A stretch of 64,000 bases of DNA from Rhynchospora pubera (Eukaryota > Streptophyta > Magnoliopsida > Poales > Cyperaceae): contig CM051459.1 in assembly GCA_028095005.1 (NCBI GenBank), forward strand, positions 129,931,657 through 129,995,656, in the 5' to 3' direction. The translations under genes and the position numbers were made by a program. The notes beneath the pieces were generated by a model. That model had not been told where the DNA came from. It ran no database searches and saw nothing but the letters and a program-made list of their open reading frames with translations. This document shows, one piece after another, positions 1 through 12,885 of this stretch (position 1 is the stretch's first letter; each line of letters opens with the position of its first letter).

Positions 1-495
1 AAAAACCTATTTTGAAACATTAACTTCTAAAATAAGATATTATACCATACTATTTTTTAATTAGTTGGCCCCCCACTTGATAAATTTTCTAACTCTGTCA
101 CTAATCGGAGCCAAAACTACCTTTAAAAAATAAAGTGAGAACAGGTTCCTTGTTTGTCCAAGTAATAAACTGCTAAACATAATGAAATATTAACATCATC
201 ATAATTAATGGGTAGTTTATAAGAAACCAAGTGGCTTTCACAGTATTGGTAGAGGTAGGGTTAACAAACTTTCTCTAATTATTCTTCACCAACCAATCTA
301 AGTGTAAGTCTGGCATGATTTAAGAAGATTTAACCCCTGATGGTGACATAAAAAAGTTTAATTAGTTCATGTTGGTCACCTATCCATGTCACGTCAAATT
401 AAGTAGACAAAGAAGCAAAATCTAACTTCTATTTTTTTTGTCTATCCTCCTCGGATTTCAACATTGCATTTTCTGTGCATGAATCCAATATTTCC
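1..495. other. intergenic, AT-rich
   Basis: No open reading frame, RNA gene or paired repeat could be supported here. The base composition is AT-rich with short homopolymer runs, as expected for plant intergenic DNA. Confidence 0.6.
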
Positions 496-498
496 ATT

Positions 499-656
499 GG
501 GTGCGTTTGGATAGGTGTGGGAAGAAGGAAAGAAGGGAAAAAGTGGGAAGAAATATTAGGAAGTGTGTAACTTTGTGAAGAGTTTGGATTGTTTATAATT
601 TTTTTTTCTTCTTCTTCCTTCTTCTTCTTCTTTCTTCCAACGATCCAAACGTACCC
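499..656. mobile_element. Tourist-like MITE, copy 1
   Basis: A 158-bp element bounded by terminal inverted repeats GGGTGCGTTTGGAT and ATCCAAACGTACCC (one mismatch), flanked on both sides by ATT, consistent with a 3-bp target-site duplication. The interior has a purine-rich left half and a (CTT)n-rich right half, so the RNA could fold back. A block GTGTGTAACTTTGTGAAGAG is shared exactly with the element at 21033-21178, which makes these two members of one family. There is no coding capacity. A GTTTGGAT-type end plus a 3-bp duplication points to the PIF/Harbinger (Tourist) superfamily; that assignment is inferred. Confidence 0.7.
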
Positions 657-2401
657 ATTAAGAATAAAATAGATTATATAATTTTATTTTCCGAATTACA
701 TCGCGGAGTATCCGAGAATGCATCTTAAAAAGTCTTCTTTTGCATTAAGATTTTCTTTTAATATGCATGATAGTCATTAGTCAGTTATGGACTTATGACT
801 TATGTAGACTAGGAGAGAACAATTTGTCATTGCATAGTTGTCTTTGTTAAAACAACTTTGAGCGCCATTGCATAACAAGCTTGGTAACAGTATTTTGCAT
901 CTCTAATTGGTAATATAAACCTATATAAGTATTTTGATAATATGGATGACTAAAGATTTTTCAAACTATCTTTGAGGAAATTAATTAAAGGGCTTATTTT
1001 CTAAAAACAGTTACGATTTGGGAATTTTAAATTGAGAAATAGAGTCAACATTTTGCTATGACTACGCACGTGTCACTCATGATATACGAACATAATTCAA
1101 AGATCGAGTTGAAAAATGTCTCTGCCTCATTGCGACATGAATTTGTTATTTATTATTTTGGAAAATAACTATTAAATTATAGTAAATTAGTAAAGAAGAT
1201 TGAATTTTCTAGAGGACAGGTCATCACGTCATTTATTGTTTGATTTTCAGGATTGAGAAGGAAAGATGTTGTCGTAGGCCCCACAATCTGGTAAACTTAC
1301 CACCATTTAGTATTTTAGTGGACGTTCACTATAATACTAATATACTACGTCGTATGAATTTGCCAGCTGTCTCCTTGATTCCTTGTAATTAATGAATGAA
1401 TGTATCATCCCTTAACTCCTGGGTTTAGACCGTACCGATGCATTTTCTTTTTAATTATAAAAAAGGAGAGATCTCATTTCTCACCTTTTCCCTACATCTG
1501 ATAATATACTATAATATGGAGCTGTTAGCTACGAGCCTACGACAATAAAACTTACAACAATTCCAAGAACTTCAACACTATGCCATTAGACTTGGAACAC
1601 ACATTGTCAATTTTTTTTCCAACACAAACAGGATTTTTTCTATGCTTGCTAGGTTTCCATTGAATTGTCAATGGTAGAATTCGGGTACCAAATTTCAGTA
1701 GTCTAACTTCAATAACGCATATATGACAAAAACTTTGTAAAACCTATACTAATATACCATAGTATTCGAACGCTTTACGAGAGAATCGGACTGTTCAAAT
1801 CGTGTGTGTTCTTGTTTAAGAAACAGACCATCTTGTGCAATGTAAGGAATACACATGCTTTAATAAATATGCAGATGCAGATAAAATAACATTAAATTTT
1901 CGTTTTTTAATCAAAATTTTTTAGAAATTGTATAAATATTTATGTCAATTATTTAGTAAGTTTATACATTGCAAATATTCGCCCGACGACGCAGCAACAT
2001 TGCAACCAAAGAATTCAGAATAACTCAAATTCCTTGCGTACTTATACTCCATTCTATATTTCACAAAATTTCATGCACATGTCAACCCATAATCCATATG
2101 CATGCACTGATAAACAATAAAGAACATCGTGAGTCAACAAATATCTAGAACAAAAAAATATAACAATGCCAAGATCTGCTGTACATAAATTATGGGCAGA
2201 GCGTCATGTCCTTTGAATTTGAAATTGTCTAGTGACATAAATCCAAGAAGCCTCAGAAAAACAGTTAGGTTTCACATGACACTTCATTTCATTTAAAAAC
2301 TTTGAGAAATGATAGTGTCCAATATATTGTACAGATGAGTCTGTTCAATACAATCATTCTCACGTTTCAAAAATTCAAATGACAGATTCGAACCATCTAA
2401 T
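657..2401. other. intergenic
   Basis: AT-rich sequence without a supportable gene. No paired terminal repeats or extended reading frames were seen between the MITE and the LINE target site. Confidence 0.55.
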
Positions 2402-2464
2402 ATGTTTTCCATATACACCGCAAACTAAGATTCTTATAGAGACATTAGGTTCCTCCAACGGGCG

Positions 2465-4178
2465 GTGATCGTAGATGCACGACTCTGTCCAGGTCATGAC
2501 TCGGGAAGCGTTCAGGCAAAGTTAATGGCAACTTGCAAAGCTGATGAGCCTTTCCAACTTTCGCCCATGGATGATGACAGATATGTCCTCGTCCTTCCTT
2601 TTAAATTGTCAAGGGAAGAATTTCTCAGAAATTACTTGGAAGAACTGGAGAAGCTGGCTCTGGTTATGTACCCATGGAATCCAAGAATCGGGGCAGAACA
2701 TATCCAGTACCATTTTAAGGCATGGCTTGACTTGTACAGGGTACCACTTGTGGCCTGGAACTATGAAAGTCTTGTCTCTATGTTCTCACGGGTAGGAGTT
2801 ATCCTTGACCACACTCCATTCGAGAATGTGGCTTCGCTAAACCGTCTGAGGGTTGTTGTGGCTGTTGAAAACTTGTCAAAACTACCCAGGAACATTGACT
2901 ATGCAAAGCGTTGCTTGGGAACAGGAGTCTTAGTCAAGGTGGTAGGATGGGATCACCACCTGACGATAATTAAGGCGCCTGAAGACCCGACACCCACTGA
3001 TGATTACTTTCGTGGGGTGTAGGAAAAGTTACGTACAGAGCCTATTATGTCAATGTACTCTGACATTTCTGGTGGGGTGGTACCAATCAATGTTGATAAG
3101 CTCCTACAATGGTGGGATAACATCCCGGATCCACAACAGAAAGGAAAATTACAGGACATTCTCAAGGAGAGTCCCTTTTGGTCAACTAAACAGAAGAGAG
3201 ATCACCTCTTGGATAAACCTGAATCTAGCCATGGAGCTATTGGGGACAGCTCAGACCCCATACCAGAGGTATTGGAGGCTCCAGTTGACCGTGGTGAGGT
3301 AGCCCTGAATTACTCAGGTTCGGCACAACGATCATGGGGCAAAAGCAAAGATGACGTCACTGTAGTTGTTTCTGAACGTTTTTTGACTCAAGGACAAGTC
3401 AAACAGACTGTGTCAAACAGAGAAGCAGCTTTGGGAGAGAAAAGTCTGACGGGTGGGACCAACAGCTTGAACTTTAATTTGAATGGTAAGGCCTATGATA
3501 AAGGTTCTGCCTCTAAACCCACCGTTTTTTTAAAAAATTCTAAAACTTGGGGAAAAGGCCCAATTAACAGTAACTCGGCCCAAGAAAATGAATTGGTTCT
3601 AAGCTCTGATCCAAAGGGAAAAAGACATGCCGAGTCAGATATTTCCCCATCTGTTTTTGATACATCAAATGGCTTTGAAGAAGGAAAGACGTTGGAGGAG
3701 ATTGATAGAACCCACGAGAATAATTTCGGTTCGGGCTCTACTGCAAAAAATCACGCAAATCTCAGACGCAGTAATCGTCTCTCCAAGGCAAACCAGAAGT
3801 TTTAGCTCTTTGTTTCAGGCAATAGGAAGCAGAGAGTGAAAAAAACTTGATGCTGTCAAAGGGAGGGAGAAACAGATAAAAGAGGCGCTGGATAAGGCTG
3901 AACTGGGGAAGTGTTTCTCGCCTGAAGCACTGGCGGCTGACCCCCTGTCGGCTAAGGAGAAGGAGCTAGTTAAAGAATTCTGCTCGATCCTGGGTCCGAT
4001 TCCGGTGGAGGAAGGGAACGAACGGTCGCCACCAAGGACCAACCAAACAATGGAAGAAATGATGCCAGATATCAACACTGGAGACAAGGCAGGACCGATG
4101 GAGCATGATTTGGAGGAAGGCGAAGTAGCAGAAACGGTGAGTGGGCTGGACGAATGGGTGCAGGATGAGTCCTTCTGA
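2465..4178 (+). pseudogene. LINE ORF1 (gag-like, DUF4283-type) remnant
   Basis: Three successive frames make up ORF1. The first (2465-3022) has the WNPRIGAEHIQYHFKAWLDL-type block typical of the DUF4283 domain in plant LINE ORF1 proteins, which bind nucleic acid. The second frame (about 3047-3805) is a low-complexity Ser/Asn/Lys-rich linker ending in a basic stretch. The third (about 3850-4178) is acidic and ends EWVQDESF before a TGA. Two frame changes and the absence of a start codon show that no full protein can be made. The frame then closes about 105 bases before ORF2, the usual spacing for a bicistronic plant L1. The family call rests on the domain pattern and the downstream ORF2. Confidence 0.75.
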
Positions 4179-4283
4179 GTCTGCTTCATTTGTTGGTGTT
4201 TTGGGTGTGTTACCAGAAAGCTTAATTGTGGGTCTTTTTGTTGTGTTAGAGTTATTTTCTAGCTGGGTCTTTTTTCTTGTTTA

Positions 4284-7200
4284 ATGATGTTTAAGTTATC
4301 TACTCTTTTTTGGAATGTTCGTGGTTTAGGAGATAGTGAGAAGTGTGCACTGGTTAGAGATACAGTGAGTTTGGCAAATTGTAATCTCCTGTGTTTTCAA
4401 GAAACAAAGTTATCTTCTTGTGACTTCTTTAAAGTTAAGAATGTTTGCTCCTTCTCTTTCAATGATTTTAAAACACTGGATGCGGAGGGAACTAGAGGGG
4501 GGATACTAATAGTTTGGCATGAAACTTTTGTATGTTCCTACTCTCTAGCTCTTAATTACTCCCTAACGTTAAAGTTAACCTTGGCAAGTTTTTCTTTTCT
4601 TGTTACTGGAGTGTACGGTCCAGTAGATGAGAGTAGTAAGCAAGATTTTCTTTTGGAACTAAGATCGATTCCAAACGGTGAAGGATTGCCTTGGTTACTG
4701 TTAGGCGATTTCAATCTAATTAGAGAAATTCAGGAGTCGACTAATCAAAATCGTCCAATTAATTCGATGATGGAATTTAATCAATGCATAGAGGACTTGG
4801 ATTTAATTGAACTACCTCTGATAGGGAGGCGCTTCACTTGGTCGAACCATAGACAGGCTCCGACTTTATCCAAGTTGGATAGGGCGTTTATTAATTCCGG
4901 TTGGATAGAACTTGACCTCAAACTTTCCCTCAGTGACCTCTCAGCAGTCACGTCTGACCATGCACCGTTGGTGCTTAAGATAGAACCACAGGGTGCCAAT
5001 TATAAAAGATTCTTTAAATTAGAACGATTCTGGTTAAACTATCCTGAAGTGAACGATATTGTCTCGGATGTTTGGAACTCGGTTCCAGTACATCATAATT
5101 CAGCGGTTAATTTCTTAAGAAAGACTTCTGCTGTTAGGAAAGCACTTCTCTCTTGGTCGAATAAGAAATTCCATGGTTTTAATAAGGCCGAAGGAAAAAT
5201 GAAATAGTTCATTCAATTGTTCGATAGGGTTGAGGAGATTCGACAACTGAATGAACATGAATTCGGCCTTAGGTTAGAGATGAAAATTAACTTAGCAGAA
5301 ATCGTTTTTATGAAGTGGTTAAAATGGAAGCAAAGATCAGGTATAAATTGGCTCAAAAAAGGAGATTGCAACTCCATGTTTTTCCATATTGTAGCAAGCA
5401 CCAGGCGGGCAACAAATAACGTTGATTTCTTAGAAATAGAAGGTGAAATTATCAAGACTCAAAAAGATATTGCAGAAAGTTTTCTGCAATACTATAGGCA
5501 GGCCTTTGGGGAGTTGCCACCATAGTCGCCTCCTTATGACCTGAGAGGAAAATTAGGGCCGAATGTTGTGCTCAATGACCTTCAACGTCCTTTCTCAATG
5601 GAGGAAGTTCAAAGGACGATTTTGTCATTATCTAATGACAAAACCTCAGGTCCAGATGGCTGGCCTGCTGAGTTCTTCAAATATTTTTGGAACTTGATTA
5701 AAGATGATGTATTTAGAATTATACAGGCTTTTGCTGAAAATACTCTGGATATGTGGAGAATCAACAAAGCAGTGATAACATTAGTACCAAAAAAAAAAGA
5801 AATGCATCCTTAATAAGCCACTTTAGACCGATAAGTGTTATTAACACCGTGGTTAAGGTTATCTCCAAGTTGTTAGCAGATAGGCTACAGCCGCATATGG
5901 CATCCCTAATAAGTCCCCTGCAAACGACTTTTACCAAAGGAAGGTCAATTATGGATTCCTTTATGATGGCTAGAGAGCTAATCTCTTTCTTCAAAAAAAA
6001 CAAAGTACCAGCGGTTCTATATAAGGTAGACTTTGCCAAAGCTTTCGATTCAATCTCTTGGAACTTTCTCATTAACGTGTTAATTGAGAGAGGATTTCCA
6101 CCTAATTGGTGTAATTGGGTGCTGAATATTCTTAAATCCTCAGCCTCCATGATCAAGATAAACGGTCAACAAACTGAGTCTTTTATGCATAGAAGAGGAC
6201 TTAGGCAAGGTGATCCTCTGTCACCGTTGCTCTTTATTTTGGTTGCTGACGTGCTACAGAGCTTTATTACGAATGCTAGCACTTTACTTTCTGGCCCGGT
6301 TATAATTCTGCCGAAAGCTTTATAATTTGCGGATGATACGATAATTGTTATGGAAGCCCTGCCGCGCAATCTCAGAGTGGTCTCCTCAATCCTTAAACAC
6401 TTCTCTGAGCTGTCAGGCCTGCATATTAATGGCCTTAAATCAGTGTTTGTCCCGATTTCCTTGACACCTCAAGCTGTTAATCTGGCACAAGATATTCTCG
6501 GATGTCCATCGGGCAGCTTCCCTTTAACTTATTTAGGTCTTCCATTGACAGTAAAGAAGCCTAAAAAGTTACTTTTCTTGCCTCTCATACAGGCCATGCA
6601 TGAGAGGCTACAAGGATGGAAATCCAAATTTCTTTCATTGGGTGGACGCCTAATCTTGATCAAGTCGGTACTGGCTTCATTGCCGTTACACTTCATGCAA
6701 GTTTTCAAGTTACCTAAAGGTATTCTAAATCAAATGGACAGAATTTGTAGAGCTTTCCTTTGGAAAGGCGCAACTAACTGTTTAGGAGGCCAGTGCTAGG
6801 TTAATTGGGATACTTGTTGCCTTCCCAGACAGTGTGGGGGTCTAGGCTTACTGCACCTCCAATCGCAAAATGAAGCATTACTCATTAAATGGTTATGGAA
6901 GCTAACAGTTGAGGGGGAAGATGAATGGACGTCCTTGATTAGGAATCTTTATGGTACTACAGACTTAGACAATCTGTGGACAGTTGGAAGGATCTCCTAT
7001 GGATTGAGAGATATCATGTCCTATAGACAGTTCCTAAAATCATCGATTGAATGTACGCCTGGAGACGCTACTTTAAGGTGGCGATGGAAGAGTGATGGCC
7101 TATTTTCCTCAAAGAGTGCCTACGGTGTCTTGAGAGATCCGGGGATGAGATCACCTTTCCACTCTTACTTATGGAAGGCTAGGGCACCGCTCAAAGTCAA

Positions 7201-7600
7201 AATCTTCTTCTGGCTAGCTATTCTAGACAGGCTGCAAACTAGAGAAAACATGTTCAAAAAGGGATGGACAGTGGATAGGGAATGTGCTATCTGTCACATT
7301 TCAGCTGAAACGACTACGCATCTACTGGTCCACTGCCCTTTGGCAAAAAATGTTTGGAATGAACTATCACAACCAGGCATGACGATCTCGGCAAGTGATA
7401 ACCTTACAGAGTTCTGGCTTAATAACAGACAGTCGTTAAAAAGGACGTACAAGGATGATTGGGAATCGATATGGATGGCGGGAATGTGGAACATATGGAA
7501 GGCGCGGTGTCGGTTGATCTTCGAAGGAACTCTGATAAACGACGTCGATATAACACGGAGGACAATACAGGATGCTTCCTCCTGGATCGCTAATTGCTAA
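4284..7600 (+). pseudogene. LINE ORF2: endonuclease / reverse transcriptase / zf-RVT, broken
   Basis: The start ATG at 4284 opens an exonuclease-endonuclease-phosphatase domain with motifs NVRGLG, CFQETK, VTGVYGP, LLGDFN and SDHAPL (4284-5000). The reverse transcriptase follows (about 5600-6560): FRPISVINTVVK, KVDFAKAFDS, GLRQGDPLSPLLF, FADDT and YLGLPL are all visible. The C-terminal zinc-binding zf-RVT module (7080-7370) has CAICH and HLLVHC. Disruptions are a TAG near 5207, a TAG at about 5523, a frameshift in an A-run near 5795, a TAA directly before the catalytic FADD (about 6323), and a TAG near 6798. The catalytic aspartates are therefore still encoded, but the polyprotein is broken into at least six pieces. 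Known L1 ORF2 proteins nick DNA and copy their RNA at the nick; this copy cannot do that itself. Confidence 0.9.
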
Positions 7601-7808
7601 TTGCGAAGGACTGTCTTCCATCAAAGGCGGTCTGAGATAGTTAGGATTGCCAAACTGTACATAGGCTTTATGTAATTTAACTTTTTCTTTCGTTTCTCTT
7701 CTGTTTCTTTTTCCTTTTTCCTTTTCCTTGTAACTAATTTTATTGGTTCAATGAAATTGTAGGAAGACTTTTTGTCTTCTTACCTTCAAAAAAAAATGTT
7801 TTCCATAT

Positions 7809-8974
7809 TGAAAGCTTATAAAAAAACAATTTGATTTTTTTTTGTACTATTGTTTTTGGTATTTTAGAAAATTCATGATATAAATATTATGGATAGTCCA
7901 ATAACAACAATTTTTTAAAATACCAAAAAAATAGTAACTTTTTTAAAAAAATGTAATTTTTTTTCTTATAGGTTTTCAATATGAAAAATATATTGAACGG
8001 TTCGGATCGATCATTTAAAAAAAATACAAAGACGACCGTATTAGACGGACCCATCCCTCCCATATATTGCACTATAGTATTTCTAAAAAAAAAATTATCA
8101 AAACGAACAAATCTATTGTCATGTGATCAGAATTTCTATGTTATTAATCCCAAAGATATCCTAAAAAAAAAAATCAATTCTAATAAAATGAAATCACATG
8201 CGAAAAACATTTTGATCAAAGTTACCTCCATGATGATGGCTTAAGAATCGAAACCTAAATAATCGAGGTTTGGTATTGAAAATTAATTCGGTTGATCATA
8301 CGACATTTTATTAAAGTAACGTGTAATTTATATTGTGTACGTGTGAAATAATGAAAATGTAATGCATGTTGTTCGATTTTTTTTTTAAATTACACAGTGG
8401 TCTATATATATTTACTTTTAATGGATTAACAATGAACAGACATCGCTGATACCTCGAAAAAATACAGATGTCATGATATTTTTAAAAACAGTTACCAGCC
8501 GGTTTAAAATAATTTATTATTAAATTTTATCAAGTTAATCTATTATCAATAGATTTCAATCTTAAAATACGTTGTTGTTCTCAATATCGACTCATTACAA
8601 GTTTGCAACAATTGGAGGAATAATAATAAAAAAATATCCTTTCCTAAATTACAGACTCCTTTGCTAAAATAATTCATTTTTCAATATCTCAATCATGCAA
8701 ACAGAACTCAAAAAACTTTTAAAAACTTGCTCCGTATCTAATAATTATAGAACCCTTCTAGAGCCCAAGTCATGCACAAGACGTGTAATAAAAAAAAAAT
8801 TCAAAAAGTTGAAACGCTTACACGTGCTCTACATTTTCGGTGGTATAAATTCGATACACAAAAACGGAAAAATACAATAATTTTAATCAAACTTATATAT
8901 TCCCCCCATTTTTCTTTGCTAATTAAGAGAGAGAAAGTGAGTGGCACATTGCCCAAGCTAATACGAAGACCGTC

Positions 8975-8978
<4 letters not shown>
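7809..8978. other. intergenic, upstream of RING gene
   Basis: AT-rich sequence with many A/T homopolymers and no supportable reading frame. A TATA-like TTATATATT lies near 8891, but it cannot be tied firmly to the downstream leader. Confidence 0.5.

Positions 8979-9017
<39 letters not shown>
8979..9017 (+). repeat. (AG)n microsatellite upstream of RING gene leader
   Basis: About 19 uninterrupted AG units. A (CT)n-rich block follows at about 9092-9122, just before the presumed leader exon. GA/CT tracts near transcription starts are common in plants and are bound by BPC-type GAGA factors; a regulatory role here is inference from position. Confidence 0.9.
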
Positions 9018-9018
<1 letters not shown>

Positions 9019-9019
<1 letters not shown>

Positions 9020-10327
9020 TCAGGTTCAGAATTCCAAAATCAAAGCAAACCCATCACTATTTATGACCTACTAATAGAGCCAGTCTTTCTCTTTCCCTCT
9101 CTCTCTCTCTCTCCCTCTCCCTCCATAGAAAATTGAGGCGCTGCCAGATCGGTGGCGCCACCATTTTTCTCTTCAATCAAGGTAAAGCTTTTTTTTTCCT
9201 CTTAATTTCTAGTTCTTTTTTAGACTTGTTTGTAAGATTACTTTCTGTCAGAACTGTCTTTAGTCCTAAAATTAAGCTCGATTTTGGGTTCTTTTTTACT
9301 ACAATGATTATAATTTTTTGTTCACTTTGTTTCTTTTCAGTTTTTTTTTAAAGATTTTTGTGTGTAATTTAATCTACTGAGAAGATCAAATGGTTTAACG
9401 AATCTTTGCAAATTGTTTGTTTGTGTCTTTTAGTAAAATACTATGAGAAACGGAAATAATTTCTCAATAAATCGTCCTGATTTCTGTTTGGAACTTCAGA
9501 TCGATTTGATGGTAAATTTAAGCTCGTTTTAATTTTTTTGTTCAGAAATCAGAAAGCTTTACAACGACTATAATTTGTGTTATTATTTTTTTTTTTTTTC
9601 TAAACGTGCTGTTGAAAAGGGGATGAATTGTTTACCTCTAATAAAAGCAAAGGGGAAGACTTTAAATTGAGACATAATTTTTTTTTTTTTGTATTTTTTC
9701 TTCTGATTTGGTGGTTGTTCATGTCGTGTGGAAAGCTTATTATGCACTCTTTAATGAGTATATTGAAAAGCGTGGGGCTTTCTTTATTAGTTAACAAAGA
9801 AATTACAACACTGTTCTGTCTATTAAATTGTTTATTGTTAGTTGATTCTTTGATATAACTTTTTGTTATTTGATCAGTATTTTGTTTAGGATTTGATTTG
9901 GTCAGCAGTGTAATTAATTGGATCTTTTTTAGAAAATAAAAATACACAATTTTGTCAATTTAAGGATTTGTCATTTACTGTGCTCTGTGCCTCTGTCTAG
10001 TCTGATGTTGAAATTAGGTGAAGCATGCCTAATTTTTGTGGGTGAATTTATTTTCAAAGAAAGGTAAGATAAGGCTGGCATCAGCAGTTCATACTTCATA
10101 GTAAATTGGCATCTGTGGAAATACTCTACAATTTACTATCTCAGCTAGAATTACTCAATTTCAGTTCTGTCACACAAACAAATCATGCTCCCTTCTAAAA
10201 TTATTCCACATAACTAATTCTGAATTTGATTCTCAGATTGCAGGTTGAATTTCAAGTTTGTTAAATAATTGTAATAAGCCCCTGCCAGTTCAATTGTCTC
10301 TCCATATAAAAATAAAAAGGTAGAAAA
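9019..10327 (+). promoter_or_regulatory. 5' leader region and leader intron of the RING gene
   Basis: A GC-richer leader segment ends in CAATCAAG followed by GTAAAG (donor at 9182). A matching acceptor ATTGCAG lies at 10237-10243, leaving about 84 nt of leader before the ATG at 10328. The inferred intron is about 1.06 kb, T-rich and without reading frames, as is typical for plant 5'-UTR introns. The transcription start was not located; the CT-rich stretch at about 9092-9122 may be the early leader. Confidence 0.55.
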
Positions 10328-11826
10328 ATGGGGGCGAGCTGTTGTAAAGTCTCCAAGGACAAATCACTGGCAAGCGGGGCCCAGATGGAGTCGTTCAGAA
10401 ATGTGAGGCACTCACCTCAGTGGGGTTTCAGATGGGACAATCGGACACATATCGAGGACATAATGGACACCCCAAGCCCAGCATCTCAGCCTGATATTGC
10501 TGATTTCAATGGATCAGAAATGAAGAGAATGCCGACCCCAGACAGAAGTGTTCCTTCAAGCGACTCCAGTCCATCAGGGCAGGACAAAGGTTAGTTTGCA
10601 ATTTTATACAATCATCATGAATTACAAATGCCTGACCCACTATTGTACCAATGAGGTCTGGTACTAACATTTCAGTGGTATTGAACTGAACATATTCTTT
10701 GACCAAATGTTTTTCCTCTTCAGTTGAGTGTATCATGATTGTACCAGTACTGCTATACTCCATGCAATTAATGTGTTGAATAGTTTTCTAACAGTGCTCG
10801 TTTAATTCTTTTATATTAGCTAGTAGATCTTCAACCAGCAATTCTTATCATGAGGAACTAAGCGCTTCCTCCAAAAAGGTAAATAAACATACTACAGAAT
10901 TTCGTTAGCTTTAGCCCGTTCATTTTTCTTAAAATTTACAGGAAATGATTCTGGCATAATTTTGTTTTCTTTTTTCATTTGTTTTCCTGTTTACGCAGAA
11001 TACTACACAGCCTTGCAAACCCACTCTTCCATCAACCTTGTCATCAAGCGGCAAAACTAGATCTCAAAAGTTTGCTAAGACCTCATCAGGTAAATCACCC
11101 CTTTCTCGAAACAAAAGCTCTAGTGGGTCAGTTTCATCTGATGTAACATCAACATCTACATGTTCCCCCTCTGCCCCCAAAAGTCGATCCCTACCATATG
11201 ACACAGCATCCACATCAAGCAAATCTCCTCTTTTTCAAATTTCGAGGCAACAGTCTGGTAATAGTCAATCCCACCCTGCCTCTTTTGACCATGACACAAA
11301 CCACTGGACTTTCCACACCTTCACTGAGCTTGTTGCCTCATCCCAAAAGGAAAAAACATCATTTGGCTCTGAGAAATTCAACTTCATTCGTGCCGATTCT
11401 AGGAGGTCCAACTCTGAGGCGAACCAGACCTCCATTGGACCGATTTGTAATATCTGCATGAAACAATTGAAGGAGAGATCGCCACATGGCATGCAAAAGC
11501 TATATTCTACCAATGAGCTTGCAGCTGCAGCTGTTTTAGATTGCGGTCATGTGTTCCATGCAGATTGTCTTGAAAAATTGACATCTGATGTTGACAGGTA
11601 CGACCCTGAGTGTCCCAGGTGTGCTTGTGGGGATAAAGATTTAAACAAATTGATATGGAACCTAGAATATGATAATAAGGTGAATAAAACATCGAAGAAA
11701 CATGTTGATAAGTTGAAAAGTCGCAGTGCGAAGGTTTCGTTTGGCAAACCGCCATTTTTGAAGCGTCACCTTTCAGAAGGAGAAACTTCTAGAAAGAAGG
11801 GGTTATTTGCCAGGTTTAGGGATTGA
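10328..11826 (+). CDS. RING-H2 finger protein with N-myristoylation signal (putative E3 ubiquitin ligase)
   Basis: Three exons, 10328-10589, 10820-10878 and 10999-11826, join in phase with GT-AG introns to give 382 residues. The N-terminus MGASCCK is a classic myristoylation signal (Gly2) with adjacent cysteines that can be palmitoylated, so the protein probably sits on a membrane. Residues about 85-250 are Ser/Thr-rich and probably disordered. A RING-H2 finger follows: CNIC, then DCGHVFHADC, then CPRC, giving the C-x2-C...C-x-H-x2-H-x2-C...C-x2-C ligands in order. The last 60 residues are Lys/Arg-rich. RING-H2 proteins usually recruit an E2 enzyme and ubiquitinate a partner; the substrate cannot be told from sequence. 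All zinc ligands are present and there are no frame problems, so it is probably functional. Confidence 0.85.
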
Positions 11827-12598
11827 GAGTGTTGGCCTATTGCATGGTTACTTGGTTTTCTCCGTCAACTGGAGGAGCATGTTTTTGGGAAGTGAGTATG
11901 ACCTGGTTTATAATTAGGCAACGAGAGTGGAGTAAACAGCCTTGAAAACTGCTTTAAAGTATGTGCTATTTCTAAAACCAGAGCACTCCGACATGCTCTT
12001 CGGCCTCGCTGGCGAGGCCATAGTAGTTTTTAATTAGGTAACTAGTTCCATATGAACCAGTATTTAGGACAGGCGATTGGTTTCATAGGGGTCAAGTTTA
12101 TGAAAAGATGTATTCTCCTGATTAGGGTCGTTTTTCGACTCGGTATATTATTTTATATTTTGTCTGTTAATTCCATTCCTTTTGGTCGATGAGAGATATA
12201 GCGAATATGCTATTATGTGCTGCTACAATTCTTTTCTTATTTTTTTTTCTTGATGTTCTTCTAAAGTCTAATATGAAGATAGCAACTAGGTTGCTTGTAT
12301 CGATCTTATTTTAGTGGTGGGTGTACTTAAATATTCATTTTCGTTGAAGGTAACTTAGTTGCTTTACATAAGCCAATTTTAATTTTGGTGCATCCTACAT
12401 ATTGCTGGAATATAATACCATTCCAATGCAAGTTGTAGCTTTGGATCTACAACCAGGGTGCGTGCGCTAGCACAGAAACCCATTTTCAAGTGGTTTATAA
12501 TGCAAGCGTACCGGAATAAATGTACACATCACAAGACAGATGACAAATGCTTAACTTATATTCAAGATATCAAATAAAGCACCTAAAATGGCAGTTGC
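11827..12598. other. RING gene 3' UTR and intergenic DNA
   Basis: T-rich sequence after the TGA at 11824-11826, presumably the 3' UTR for the first few hundred bases. No clear polyadenylation hexamer stands out and no other gene is supported. Confidence 0.5.
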
Positions 12599-12606
12599 AT
12601 TATACA

Positions 12607-12877
12607 TAGGCCTGAAAACAGCGACCGTTTCGACCGTCTTTTCATTTCGTTTCGTCTAAAACGAAACAAAACGGTTAAAGATTTTGATTGCGTTTAAAAA
12701 ACGAAACGGTTAACGCAAGTATGAAATGGTTTCGTCCTTGTGTATTTTTGTGATTTCGATCGTTTTGTTCAAAACGAAATGATTAACGCAAATGATAATC
12801 AGTTTCGTGTCTAAAACGTAACGATCAACGCAGCAACAGTCCAGTTGCATGATCGTTTTACACGTTATGCGCCCCTA
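12607..12877. mobile_element. hAT-type MITE
   Basis: A 271-bp non-coding element flanked by an exact 8-bp target-site duplication ATTATACA (12599-12606 and 12878-12885). Its ends are TAGGCCTG and CGCCCCTA, weak inverted repeats sharing the terminal TAGG. An 8-bp duplication and TAGGGG-type ends are typical of hAT elements. The interior is built of repeated ACGAAACGGTTAACGCA-like blocks in both orientations, similar in style to the 46726 element (which uses GGAACGGAAAC blocks). Short-term activity cannot be judged from one copy. Confidence 0.75.
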
Positions 12878-12885
12878 ATTATACA

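Larger units (their letters stand above)
2415..7795 (+). mobile_element. LINE (L1-type) retrotransposon, 5'-truncated and inactive
   Basis: A non-LTR retrotransposon copy of about 5.4 kb. A 13-bp target-site duplication ATGTTTTCCATAT lies directly before it (2402-2414) and directly after its terminal A-run (7796-7808), fixing both ends. The element carries an ORF1 region (2465-4178) and an ORF2 region with endonuclease, reverse transcriptase and a zinc-binding C-terminus (4284-7600). The 3' end has a pyrimidine-rich tail region and then the A-run. ORF1 enters without a credible ATG, so the copy is probably 5'-truncated, which is usual for target-primed reverse transcription. Several stops and frameshifts make it a dead copy. 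The clear TSD argues against great age, yet the coding damage is heavy, so it may have been copied from an already defective source or decayed in place. Confidence 0.9.

Noticed and set aside
3815..4189. 124-codon minus-strand frame
   Set aside because: Antisense shadow of the acidic C-terminal part of LINE ORF1.
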